NCBI RefSeq assembly: GCF_013318015.2
Contig: NZ_CP115841.1
Coordinates: forward strand, 1,674,001-1,738,000
Origin: Agrobacterium tumefaciens
GTDB taxonomy: Bacteria > Pseudomonadota > Alphaproteobacteria > Rhizobiales > Rhizobiaceae
Direction of reading: 5' to 3'
Length of the DNA: 64,000 nucleotides
The position numbers and the translations under genes were made by a program. This document shows, in pieces, positions 39,518-47,823 of the stretch; within the stretch, counting starts at the first letter, position 1, and each line of letters starts with the position of its first letter. The notes under the pieces were generated by a model. The model was not told where the DNA came from. It did not search any database and saw nothing but the letters and a program-made list of their open reading frames with translations.

Positions 39518-40489
39518 ATGGCAGGCACGGGTGAAAGCATGAATGAGACGACGGATGACTTGACGTTCAGCCGGATTGAGAGGCTCGACGCTCCATCAGG
39601 CGCATCCATCGCCTTTCGCCACCAGCCCTCTGCCCTTTCTCCGGCGCGCGGCGTGCTGATGATCTGCCACGGCCTGGTGGAGCACGCCGGCCGTTACCGC
39701 CGTTTTGCCGATGTCATGGCAAAGCAGGGTTTCGAGGTATACGCCCACGATCATCGTGGCCATGGCCGCACAAAGGCTGCCGATGCGCCTCTCGGTCGCT
39801 TCGCCTGGAAGGACGGAGCCAGCAAGGTCGTTGCCGATGTCATGGCGATGCGCCGGATGGTCGGCGAAAGACATCCCGGCCTGCCGGTCATCCTGTTCGG
39901 CCATTCCATGGGCGGCCTTGTGGCGCTCAACACCGCCGTCAGCCATCCGGATGCCTTTGATGGTCTGTCCATCTGGAATTCCAACCTCAATCCCGGTGTC
40001 ATGGGCCGTCTTGCACAGATCGTGCTGCGCCTTGAAAAGATGCTGAAAGGCTCTGATGTGCCGAGCGCCATCCTGCCCAAAGCAACCTTCCGTGCCTGGA
40101 ATGCCAGAATGCCGGAAAAACGCACTCATGCGGATTGGCTGAGCCATGACAGGGTAGCGGTGGACGCTTATGTGGAGGATCCGCTTTGCCAGTTCGAGGC
40201 CAGCGTCTCCCTGTGGCAGGATGTCTTTGAATTGTCCTATCGTGCGCCGAGGCTCATCGAACGCCTGCCGAAGACGCTGCCGATTTTGCTTGTCAGCGGC
40301 GATCAGGATGCCGCGACCAATGACGGCAAGGAGATCGTCTGGCTTGCCGAACGCTTCCGCGAAGCGGGTTTCGGCCATGTAGAACACACGATCTATCGGG
40401 GCATGCGCCACGAAACCCTGAACGAGATCGGCTGGCATGCCGTGGCTGCGGATTTCGCCGCCTGGTGCGGCCGCGTCGTTGGCAAATGA
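39518..40489 (+). CDS. Alpha/beta hydrolase, lysophospholipase-like
   Basis: Serine hydrolase of the S33 / Hydrolase_4 group, resembling PldB-type lysophospholipases. I chose the ATG at 39518 (MAGTGESMNETTDD) because AAGGGA is close upstream; the frame extends to 39497. The 323-residue product has the oxyanion-loop text LMICHGLVEHAGRYRRFADVM, YAHDHRGHGRT, the nucleophile elbow LFGHSMGGLVAL with the catalytic serine near residue 132, and late VSGDQDAAT and GMRHETLNE with the likely Asp and His. The substrate is a lipid or ester by family only. It precedes the CoA-transferase gene by 100 bases. Confidence 0.85.
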   Translation: MAGTGESMNETTDDLTFSRIERLDAPSGASIAFRHQPSALSPARGVLMICHGLVEHAGRYRRFADVMAKQGFEVYAHDHRGHGRTKAADAPLGRFAWKDGASKVVADVMAMRRMVGERHPGLPVILFGHSMGGLVALNTAVSHPDAFDGLSIWNSNLNPGVMGRLAQIVLRLEKMLKGSDVPSAILPKATFRAWNARMPEKRTHADWLSHDRVAVDAYVEDPLCQFEASVSLWQDVFELSYRAPRLIERLPKTLPILLVSGDQDAATNDGKEIVWLAERFREAGFGHVEHTIYRGMRHETLNEIGWHAVAADFAAWCGRVVGK

Positions 40490-40589
40490 CGAGCCTTTGC
40501 CGAAACGGAATAAGTCCATGAGATAAAATCACATGCGGCAATGCGGGGAGACGTCTATAAACCGGCAAGCAGAAAACACCGGGGGACAA

Positions 40590-41792
40590 ATGACCGAAAC
40601 GCCGAACAGGAAACCGCCACTATCAGGCATTCGCGTCATCGAACTGGCGCGTGTTCTGGCCGGTCCCTGGGCGGGGCAGATGCTGGCCGATATGGGTGCG
40701 GATGTCATCAAGGTCGAGAACCCTGAAGGTGGAGACGATACCCGCGCATGGGGTCCGCCCTTTGTCGAAAGCGCCGATGGCGAAAACCTCTCCGCCGCCT
40801 ATTACCATGCCACCAATCGCGGCAAACGCTCCATCGTCGCCGATCTCAAGACGGCGGAAGGCTGTGCGCTGGTGCGGCGGCTCGTGCGAACCGCCGATGT
40901 TGTCATCGAGAATTTCAAACGCGGCGGGCTTGCCAAATATGGCCTCGACTATGAGAGTCTCAGGGTTCTCAATCCGAAGCTGATCTATTGCTCTATCACC
41001 GGCTTCGGCCAGACCGGGCCCTATGCCGATTTCGCCGGATACGACTATATCGTGCAGGGCATGTCCGGTTTCATGTCGATCACCGGCGAACCCGACGGTC
41101 AGCCTATGAAGGCGGGCGTTGCGGTTGCCGATATCTTCACCGGCATCTATTCCGTGTCAGCCATTCAGGCCGCGCTGATCCACGCCATGCGGTCAGGTGA
41201 AGGCCAGCATATCGACATGGCGCTTCTGGACGTGCAGTCGGCCGTGCTCGCCAACCAGAATATGAATTACCTGATTTCCGGCAATGCCCCCGTCAGGCTC
41301 GGCAACGCCCATCCGAATATTTCCCCCTATGAGGTGGTGCCGACGGCTGATGGTTTCCTGATCCTCGCGGTCGGCAATGACGGCCAGTTCCGCCGCCTCT
41401 GTAATATTCTCGGCATTGGCGCGATTGCCGATGACGAGCGTTACGCGACAAACAAGGCCCGCGTGGCGCACAAGGTCGAGGTCCGGAAGATCATTTCCAC
41501 CGAAACGCTGAAATGGCAGAAGCGCGATCTTCTGACCGCTTGCGAGCAGAACGCCGTACCGGCCGGGCCAATCAACTCCATCGAGGAAATGTTCGCCGAT
41601 CCACAGGTTCAGGCACGCGGCCTGCGTGTTGATCTCGAGGCGCAGGATGGCACCGTCATCCCCGGTGTGCGGACACCGATTATCATGTCACAGACGCCGC
41701 TGCGTTACGAACGCCCGAGCCCGAAGCTTGGCGAGCATCAGGCGCAAGTGCTGGCCGAACTGGAAAACATCGAAAGGACCACGACGCCATGA
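40590..41792 (+). CDS. Class III (CaiB/BaiF-type) CoA-transferase
   Basis: Transfers CoA between acyl-CoA and a free carboxylic acid. The ATG at 40590 has GGGGGA upstream and gives 400 residues (MTETPNRKPPLSGIRVIELARVLAG). Family features are GPWAGQMLADMGADVIKVENPEGGDDTR, NRGKRSIVADLK, ENFKRGGLAKYGLDYE, with the catalytic aspartate expected near residue 170, and the late GHPNI-type text (GNAHPNISPYEVV). The following gene overlaps by 4 bases, so it works with a TPP-dependent enzyme. The acid is unknown; the TPP partner does not look like oxalyl-CoA decarboxylase. Confidence 0.9.
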   Translation: MTETPNRKPPLSGIRVIELARVLAGPWAGQMLADMGADVIKVENPEGGDDTRAWGPPFVESADGENLSAAYYHATNRGKRSIVADLKTAEGCALVRRLVRTADVVIENFKRGGLAKYGLDYESLRVLNPKLIYCSITGFGQTGPYADFAGYDYIVQGMSGFMSITGEPDGQPMKAGVAVADIFTGIYSVSAIQAALIHAMRSGEGQHIDMALLDVQSAVLANQNMNYLISGNAPVRLGNAHPNISPYEVVPTADGFLILAVGNDGQFRRLCNILGIGAIADDERYATNKARVAHKVEVRKIISTETLKWQKRDLLTACEQNAVPAGPINSIEEMFADPQVQARGLRVDLEAQDGTVIPGVRTPIIMSQTPLRYERPSPKLGEHQAQVLAELENIERTTTP

Positions 41793-43456
41793 AAGCAACC
41801 GGAATGAAAAGAACAGGCGGACAACTGATCGTCGAAGCGCTGAAAGCCAATGGCGTCTCCCGCGTTTCCTGCGTTCCCGGTGAAAGCTATCTGGCGGTGC
41901 TGGACGCGCTCTATGAAAGCGGCATTGAAACCGTGGTCTGCCGCCAGGAAGGCGGCGCTGCCATGATGGCCGACACCTGGGGCAGGCTGACCGGCGAACC
42001 CGGCATCTGCATGGTAACGCGCGGTCCCGGCGCAACCAACGCCTCTGCCGGCCTGCATATCGCAAGGCAGGATTCCATTCCGATGATCCTGTTCATCGGC
42101 CAGGTACAACGCGAAGCCCGCGAGCGTGAGGCGTTTCAGGAAGTGGAATATCGCCGCGCCTTTACCGAATTCGCCAAATGGGTGGGCGAGATCGACGATG
42201 CGCGCCGCATTCCGGAATTCGTCACCCGCGCCTTTGCCGTCGCCACCTCCGGCCGCCCCGGCCCCGTGGTGCTGACGTTACCCGAAGACATGCTGGTTGA
42301 AGAGGTTGAAGCCCCCAAGGCAAAGCCCTATACCCCGGTCGAAGCGCATCCCGGCCCGTCGCAGATCGCCGCTTTCTCAAAAATGCTGGGCGAGGCCAAG
42401 CGGCCAATCTTCATCATAGGCGGCACACGCTGGTCCGAAGAAAGCGTCGCAAGCTTCACGGCTTTTGCCGAAAGGAACAAACTGCCCGTCGGCTGCTCCT
42501 TCCGTCGCCAGATGCTGTTCGATCACTTGAGCCCATCTTACGCGGGCGATGTCGGCATCGGCATCAACCCGGCCTTGGCGAAGGAAATCAAGGAAGCCGA
42601 CCTCGTGGTGCTGCTCGGCGGTCGCCTCTCGGAAATGCCTTCCTCCGGCTACACGCTGATCGACATTCCCTACCCGTCGCAGAAACTTGTGCACATCTAC
42701 CCGGAAGCCGAAGAGCTTGGCCGCGTCTATCGCCCCGATCTCGCAATCTGCGCCTCACCGGATGATTTCGTCGCCGCCCTTTCTTCCGTAACGCTCCCCG
42801 ATAACGCCGCCTGGGCGGACCGCACGGCCACCATGCATTCGGCTTACCTCACCTGGTCGACACCGCCGCAGACCGGTCCGGGCGCGGTGCAGATGGGTCC
42901 GATCATGGACTGGATCGAGGCCAACGTGCCGGATGATGCCATCTTCACCAATGGCGCGGGCAACTATGCCACCTGGGTACACCGCTTCCACCGCTTCCGC
43001 CGCTTCAACACCCAATCGGCGCCGACCTCCGGCTCGATGGGTTACGGCCTGCCCGCGGCTGTGGCCGCCAAGCACCTGTTTCCCGAGCGCGAGGTGATCT
43101 GCTTTGCCGGTGATGGCTGCTTCATGATGCATGGGCAGGAATTCATCACCGCCGTGCGGTATGGACTGCCTATCATCACCGTGCTGGTCAATAACGGCAC
43201 CTATGGCACGATCCGCATGCATCAGGAGCGGGAATATCCCGGCCGCGTCAGCGGCACCGATCTCGTCAACCCGGATTTCGCGGCCTTCGCCAAGGCCTAT
43301 GGTGGCCACGGCGAAACGGTCGAAAAGACGCAAGACTTCGCCGCCGCCTTCGAACACGCCCGGGCAAGCGGCAAGCCCGCCATCATCGAGGTGAAGCTGG
43401 ATGCCGAAGCGATCACGCCAACCCGCACGCTGACCCAGATCAGAAGCCGGACCTGA
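41789..43456 (+). CDS. Thiamine-pyrophosphate-dependent enzyme, acetolactate-synthase-like
   Basis: TPP enzyme of the acetolactate synthase / benzoylformate decarboxylase superfamily, 555 residues. The N-terminal domain has the TPP-activating glutamate in CRQEGGAAMMAD (about residue 54). The C-terminal domain has the TPP motif GDGCFMMHGQEFITAVRYGLPIITVLVNN, which starts with GDG and ends in NN. The middle is a transhydrogenase-like fold (FIIGGTRWSEES). It does not resemble IlvB closely enough to call it a biosynthetic enzyme, and no ilvN small subunit adjoins it. The overlap with the CoA-transferase gene suggests a shared catabolic step on an oxo acid or acyl-CoA. Confidence 0.85.
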   Translation: MKATGMKRTGGQLIVEALKANGVSRVSCVPGESYLAVLDALYESGIETVVCRQEGGAAMMADTWGRLTGEPGICMVTRGPGATNASAGLHIARQDSIPMILFIGQVQREAREREAFQEVEYRRAFTEFAKWVGEIDDARRIPEFVTRAFAVATSGRPGPVVLTLPEDMLVEEVEAPKAKPYTPVEAHPGPSQIAAFSKMLGEAKRPIFIIGGTRWSEESVASFTAFAERNKLPVGCSFRRQMLFDHLSPSYAGDVGIGINPALAKEIKEADLVVLLGGRLSEMPSSGYTLIDIPYPSQKLVHIYPEAEELGRVYRPDLAICASPDDFVAALSSVTLPDNAAWADRTATMHSAYLTWSTPPQTGPGAVQMGPIMDWIEANVPDDAIFTNGAGNYATWVHRFHRFRRFNTQSAPTSGSMGYGLPAAVAAKHLFPEREVICFAGDGCFMMHGQEFITAVRYGLPIITVLVNNGTYGTIRMHQEREYPGRVSGTDLVNPDFAAFAKAYGGHGETVEKTQDFAAAFEHARASGKPAIIEVKLDAEAITPTRTLTQIRSRT

Positions 43457-43523
43457 TATTGCGCATGGACATGGCTCCGGCATGGTGTAAATCCTGACTA
43501 GAACATACAGGTTAGGAGACGAC

Positions 43524-44276
43524 ATGCCGGATGCAGCCCCTCCCGTCATCACCCCACGTGGCGCAAACATCGAGCCTTCGGCTGGTGCGCCATTCGAGGC
43601 CGTGCGCGTGGCACGCGATGTCCTGCACACATCCCGCACGGCGGCGCTCGCGACCCTCGATCCGGTCAGCGGTTATCCCTATACGACCGCCACCAATATC
43701 GGCATAGAGCCGGATGGTACGCCGTTCTTCTTCGCGGCGGGCCTGACGCTGCATGCCCGAAACATGGAGGCCGACCCGCGCATCTCGTTGACACTTGCCC
43801 CCTTTGGCAAGGGCGATGCGCTGACGCTACCTCGGCTGACACTGGTAGGCAAGGCGGAACTGATCGATCCGGAAGAAGTGCCACTTGCCAGACAGCGCTA
43901 CATCGACCGCTATCCCAAGGCAAAACTCTACCTCTCTCTTCCCGATACAAGGCTCTACCGGCTGCGGACAGAGGGCGTGCAGATCAATGGTGGCCCGGCC
44001 CGCAACGCCAGCAACATCACACCTGCCGATCTGCGCAGTGACCTTTCCGGCGCGGAACAGCTGATGGCTGCGGCAGCGGACGAGGCCGCGCGCCTCAACG
44101 CCATCAAGGGCGAGGCATCACGGCTGGCCGCTCTTGCGGGTGCGAAAACCGCACGCTGGAAAATCACTTCCATAGACCCTGATGGTATCGACCTCGCCTC
44201 AGCCAACGACCTGGCACGGCTGTGGTTTGCAGAACGGGTGACGACGTTGAAGCAGCTTGAGAAGGCGCTTGCTTAG
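43524..44276 (+). CDS. HugZ-like / pyridoxamine-phosphate-oxidase-fold protein
   Basis: A 250-residue protein with an N-terminal split-barrel FMN-binding-type domain (residues 20-150; TSRTAALATLDPVSGYPYTTATNIG) and a C-terminal DUF2470-like domain (about 165-245; LNAIKGEASRLAALAG). That pairing is seen in HugZ-type heme-utilisation or heme-degrading proteins. The ribosome site TTAGGAGA precedes the ATG. It lies 67 bases after the TPP enzyme gene and could belong to the same transcript, but nothing links them by function. No signal peptide is present. Confidence 0.75.
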   Translation: MPDAAPPVITPRGANIEPSAGAPFEAVRVARDVLHTSRTAALATLDPVSGYPYTTATNIGIEPDGTPFFFAAGLTLHARNMEADPRISLTLAPFGKGDALTLPRLTLVGKAELIDPEEVPLARQRYIDRYPKAKLYLSLPDTRLYRLRTEGVQINGGPARNASNITPADLRSDLSGAEQLMAAAADEAARLNAIKGEASRLAALAGAKTARWKITSIDPDGIDLASANDLARLWFAERVTTLKQLEKALA

Positions 44277-44332
44277 CTTCTGAAATGAAGGGCGCAAGCG
44301 ATTCACAAACCTGGGACAATCGCCTCTCCTCC

Positions 44333-44416
44333 GTCATGCTCGGGCCTGTTCCGAGCATCTGCTACCTATCAATTTGCGATACGTGATTGGATCCTCGGGG
44401 CAAGCCCGAGGATGAC
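44333..44416. repeat. Palindromic intergenic repeat, RIME-like (copy 2)
   Basis: Same architecture as 30632-30716, with ends GTCATGCTCGGGCCTGT and GCAAGCCCGAGGATGAC. The inner part shares the GCGATACGTGATTGGATCC block with the first copy (ACGATATGTGGCTGGATCC). It sits between two genes. Confidence 0.75.
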
Positions 44417-44443
44417 AAAACGGGCGTTTCGAATTTTCCCAAC

Positions 44444-44480
44444 AAAAAAAGCCGGGCTGCATTCCGCAACCCGGCCTTTT
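44444..44480 (-). terminator. Rho-independent terminator after ridA
   Basis: A 10-bp near-perfect stem (GCCGGGTTGC and GCAGCCCGGC on the minus strand, with one wobble) is followed by seven T residues. It starts about 20 bases beyond the ridA stop; the plus strand also has a T run. Confidence 0.85.
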
Positions 44481-44499
44481 CTCAAAATCAAACCGTTAG

Positions 44500-44841
44500 T
44501 CAGAGAGCAGCGGTAACGATGAACTCAACCTTGTAGTCCGGAGTAGCAAGCGCCGCTTCGCTGGTGGCGCGGGCCGGCGGGTTTGCCGGGTCGATCCAGC
44601 CTTCCCAGACGGCGTTCATTTCACCGAAGGTGGACATGTCGGAGAGGTAGATGATGGTCTGCAGGATCTTCGACTTGTCGGAACCGGCAGCGGCCAGCAG
44701 ACGATCGACTTCAGCCAGCGCCGACTTGCTCTGATCGGTCACGGACACGCCCTCACCGACCTGGCCGGCCAGATAAACGGTGTTGCCGTGGATGACGGCG
44801 CCGCTCATGCGCTTGCCCGGTTCGATACGCTTGATGGTCAT
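44500..44841 (-). CDS. ridA: RidA-family enamine/imine deaminase
   Basis: Small trimeric protein that hydrolyses reactive 2-aminoacrylate and related imines. The ATG at 44841 has CAGGAG upstream and gives 113 residues (MTIKRIEPGKRMSGAVIHGNTVYLAGQV). The family signature near the C-terminus is partly present: NPPARATSEAALATPDYKVE has an arginine at the active-site position followed by ATSEAAL. It is a RidA paralogue of the Rid group, and the exact subfamily is not certain. It lies 49 bases after the phosphatase-like gene and ends before a terminator. Confidence 0.88.
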   Translation of the reverse strand: MTIKRIEPGKRMSGAVIHGNTVYLAGQVGEGVSVTDQSKSALAEVDRLLAAAGSDKSKILQTIIYLSDMSTFGEMNAVWEGWIDPANPPARATSEAALATPDYKVEFIVTAAL

Positions 44842-44890
44842 GGAAAACTCCTGTTGATTGGCTTTAGAAAATCGAATTATCCGCGGAAAA

Positions 44891-45229
44891 TCAGCCGCGC
44901 AGGTGGTGGGTCTTTTCGTAGATCGCGGTCGAGCGCGCGCCGGAACGGCAATAGCCGAGCATCGGGCGCTGCAATTCGTCAAGCGCATCCACCATGCCGG
45001 TAACCGCATCCGCATCGACGCCGTAGCGGCCAACCGGTACATGCACGATGGTCAGGCCAAGCTGTTCGGCACGCTCGGCAATATCGGCGAAAAGCGGCTG
45101 GCCTTCTTCTTCGCCGTCAGGGCGGTGGCAGACGATCGACTTGAAGCCGAGTGCCTTGACCTCGTCGAGATCGGCAACGCTGATCTGTCCCGTGACCGAA
45201 TATTCGTCGTCTATGCGCCTGATATCCAT
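44891..45229 (-). CDS. Small phosphatase-like protein (TIGR01244/DUF442 type)
   Basis: A 112-residue protein starting MDIRRIDDEYSVTGQIS, with the ATG at 45229 and GGAGG upstream. It has a protein-tyrosine-phosphatase-like fold; the likely catalytic loop is GYCRSGARSTAIYE near residue 95, a Cys-x-x-Gly-x-Arg pattern (CRSGAR). In related proteins this domain is found fused to a beta-lactamase-like hydrolase in sulfide metabolism (BLH), but here it stands alone. Function is called from fold only. It shares a strand and probably a message with ridA. Confidence 0.75.
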   Translation of the reverse strand: MDIRRIDDEYSVTGQISVADLDEVKALGFKSIVCHRPDGEEEGQPLFADIAERAEQLGLTIVHVPVGRYGVDADAVTGMVDALDELQRPMLGYCRSGARSTAIYEKTHHLRG

Positions 45230-45371
45230 AATAATGCCTCCGCTTAAACCGGCGCCTTGGCGCCGCTGGCACGCTGTCGCCACTGTCTGAAATCCGCATC
45301 CGATGTAAGGGCTCAAAACTCTTGCGTCAATGATGCGGCGCCTTCATTCGGTACGCCATTCAGTCCCCTAT

Positions 45372-46205
45372 TCAGAGGATAGAAAAGCGAAGACCATAGG
45401 AGCGGCTTTCGCCCGGCTGCAGCATATTGAACTCGCCGGCGGCCTCAAGCTCGCCGCGCCCCACCCAGCGGTGCGAAACCGGTTCGATGCCAAGCACATT
45501 GGCCGGATCCTTCTGGTTCCGCCACATCTGCAGATAGGGCAACGTCTCCGTGCCGAAACGTACTTTCAGCGTCTTGCCGCCAATTGCGGCAATCGGACCG
45601 AGCGCAAGTTCCGCCCATTCGTCCTGACCGGCGGAAACACAGAACACCGTGCCTGGCTCCTCGCCAAAGCGCCAGCCATGACCACCGCCATCGAGCATGG
45701 CACCTTCCAGCCGAACGGCCTCGTCAAACAGCCGCGCGCCGACATTCATGTGGTACATCAGAAAAACCGGGATCGGCCGCGAACTCGTATTGACGATCCG
45801 GTCATCGAGGCTGACTTCGCCGCTTTCGCCATCGATGCGCCATGTCCGCTCGAGAAGGGCCGTGCCGCCATCGGCAAGGTTCACGGGAACCTCGGCACGC
45901 GCCAATGCATTGGACTCATGAACGTCGAAGGCAACTATCTTGGCGGGATGCGCGGAGAAGGACCCATGCAAAGGATATCGACGCCCCTCGCCCTCACCGC
46001 CGATCGGTTCGGGATGGCGGATATGATCGGGACCGCAGGTGAACAGAAAGCCTTCAAGCGAATGGTCGATGCGCGGATCGCCATCATCTGGAATTGCACG
46101 GCCGGGCGCGATGTCGATACCATCGACAACACAGGCGCCAATATCGAAAACGGAGGTTTCATCGAGGAAAATGCGTGGCGATTTGCCGGCCTGAAACGAA
46201 CGCAA
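45372..46205 (-). CDS. Aldose-1-epimerase-superfamily protein (DUF4432-like)
   Basis: Galactose-mutarotase-fold protein, likely a carbohydrate-binding or epimerase-like enzyme. I chose the TTG at 46205, which has GGGAGG five bases upstream and gives 277 residues; the frame also runs to a TTG at 46235. Features are PGRAIPDDGDPRIDHSLEGFLFTCGPDHIR near the N-terminus, YHMNVGARLFDEA in the middle with a conserved His, and LQPGESRSYGLRF at the end. No sugar pathway genes adjoin it, so the substrate is open. It is divergent from the L,D-transpeptidase gene. Confidence 0.78.
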   Translation of the reverse strand: MRSFQAGKSPRIFLDETSVFDIGACVVDGIDIAPGRAIPDDGDPRIDHSLEGFLFTCGPDHIRHPEPIGGEGEGRRYPLHGSFSAHPAKIVAFDVHESNALARAEVPVNLADGGTALLERTWRIDGESGEVSLDDRIVNTSSRPIPVFLMYHMNVGARLFDEAVRLEGAMLDGGGHGWRFGEEPGTVFCVSAGQDEWAELALGPIAAIGGKTLKVRFGTETLPYLQMWRNQKDPANVLGIEPVSHRWVGRGELEAAGEFNMLQPGESRSYGLRFSIL

Positions 46206-46268
46206 GACAACCTCCCTGTGGCAGTAAAAGCGCAATAATCACGGAAACGCTACTAACCGTGACGTAAA

Positions 46269-46283
46269 TTAAGATTGCTTTAA
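46269..46283 (+). promoter_or_regulatory. CtrA-like site upstream of the L,D-transpeptidase gene
   Basis: TTAA-GATTGCT-TTAA matches the CtrA full-site pattern TTAA-N7-TTAA exactly. It sits about 80 bases upstream of the GTG at 46362, a promoter position. Confidence 0.5.
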
Positions 46284-46361
46284 CCGTGAATTCACCTTTT
46301 TCACAATAGGGTCAAGATTACGGTGTGTTTATCGGTGAACGAAGTAAGGGATAGCAGAATC

Positions 46362-47753
46362 GTGAAACAGTTTGTTAACGCAGCTCTGGGTCTGGCGATT
46401 GCCTTGGCGGCGGTTTGCGCGCCTATACAGGCTGGCGCGCAGCAGCGTTATGGCTATCAGGAACAGCCGGTTCTGGTGACGCCGGATGGCCGTGTTCTCG
46501 ATTTCGTGCCCCAACGTGGCGACATCGTCATCAGTCGCGACAATATGGGCCGCACGGTATTTTATGATCGGTACGGCAACCTGCTGGCCACTGAAATGCC
46601 GTCAGGCTATCAGCAGCGGCAACAGGTACAGCAGCGCGACACAACCTATTACCCCCCCGCCCCCGGCGGTGAATATCGTGAGCCGCAGCGCGATTACGGT
46701 TATCAGGATAATGGAAGCGTGCGCGATTACCGCGAATATCGCGGCAATGGTTCCGGCGACGATGTCTATACCGGCTCGGTTCCGGGCCCGGGCGCTGTCG
46801 AAAGCGCGCCGCTCAACCAGCCGATGCCCGAAGAAAGCACCACGGCTGCCGTTCCGCAGCCGCAGCACCTGATCGAACGCCACACGCCCGTCACCACACC
46901 GGTCAACCGGTCTCGCCAGGAGATCGTGGCACTTCAGACTTTCCTCGACCGCGAAGGCATCTCGCCCGGCGTGATCGATGGCAAGATGGGCGACAACGTC
47001 AACAAGGCGATTGCCGCCTGGCAGGACATGACCGGCGAAAAGCTCGACCCGAACAATTCCGAGGACATTCTCGAGCGTCTGCGCGCCTCCGGCGGCATGC
47101 CGATCGTCGATTATACGATCACCGCAGCCGATGCAGCCGGCCCCTATGTCGCCTCCATTCCGGATGACTATGCCGAGAAGTCGCAGCTACCCGCCCTCTC
47201 CTTCACCTCCACGTCGGAGGCGTTGGCCGAACGCTTCCACATGGACGAGACCTATCTGAAAGAACTGAACCCCGGCATCGATTTCTCCGTGCCCGGCACC
47301 ATCATCAAGGTGGTCAATCCCGGGGAACCCAAAAAGGGACAGGTGGCCCGCATCGTCGCACATAAGGGCATCAAGCAGGTCTTCGCTTATGGAGAGGATG
47401 GCGCTCTGATCGCCGCTTATCCCGCCACCATCGGTTCTACGGACACGCCCTCGCCAAGCGGCACACACACCGTCGAGCGCGTCGCGCTTAATCCGGGTTA
47501 CACTTACAATCCGAAGATCAACTTCAGGCAGGGCCAGAACGACAAGATCCTGCAAATTCCGCCCGGTCCAAACGGCCCTGTTGGCACAGTCTGGATTGCC
47601 CTGTCCAAACCGACCTACGGTATCCACGGCACGCCGGAACCCTCGAAGATCGGCAAGACCAACAGCCACGGCTGTATCCGCCTCACCAACTGGGATGCGA
47701 CGGAGCTGGCAAAAATGGTCCGACCCGGCGTCGTGGTTGAGTTCGCGGAATAG
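46362..47753 (+). CDS. L,D-transpeptidase with peptidoglycan-binding and LysM-like domains
   Basis: Periplasmic enzyme that forms 3-3 peptidoglycan cross-links or attaches proteins. I chose the GTG at 46362 (MKQFVNAALGLAIALAAVCAPIQAGA), with AAGGGA about 10 bases upstream; the signal peptide cleaves near residue 26. After a Gln/Tyr-rich low-complexity stretch comes a peptidoglycan-binding type 1 domain (about 185-235; LQTFLDREGISPGVIDGKMG), a LysM-like stretch (ERFHMDETYLKELNPGIDFSVPGTIIKV), and a C-terminal YkuD domain with HGTPEP and the catalytic Cys in SHGCIRLTNWD. It is followed by a strong terminator. L,D-transpeptidases are important for polar growth in Agrobacterium. Confidence 0.92.
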   Translation: MKQFVNAALGLAIALAAVCAPIQAGAQQRYGYQEQPVLVTPDGRVLDFVPQRGDIVISRDNMGRTVFYDRYGNLLATEMPSGYQQRQQVQQRDTTYYPPAPGGEYREPQRDYGYQDNGSVRDYREYRGNGSGDDVYTGSVPGPGAVESAPLNQPMPEESTTAAVPQPQHLIERHTPVTTPVNRSRQEIVALQTFLDREGISPGVIDGKMGDNVNKAIAAWQDMTGEKLDPNNSEDILERLRASGGMPIVDYTITAADAAGPYVASIPDDYAEKSQLPALSFTSTSEALAERFHMDETYLKELNPGIDFSVPGTIIKVVNPGEPKKGQVARIVAHKGIKQVFAYGEDGALIAAYPATIGSTDTPSPSGTHTVERVALNPGYTYNPKINFRQGQNDKILQIPPGPNGPVGTVWIALSKPTYGIHGTPEPSKIGKTNSHGCIRLTNWDATELAKMVRPGVVVEFAE

Positions 47754-47776
47754 GATTGACCGCGAAGACGAATTGC

Positions 47777-47811
47777 AAAAGCCCGGCGGATGTCATTCCG
47801 CCGGGCTTTTT
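47777..47811. terminator. Bidirectional terminator between the L,D-transpeptidase and MFS genes
   Basis: A perfect 14-bp stem (AAAAGCCCGGCGGA and TCCGCCGGGCTTTT) with a 6-base loop. T runs on both strands let it end both converging genes. Confidence 0.9.
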
Positions 47812-47823
47812 CGTTGATGAATG

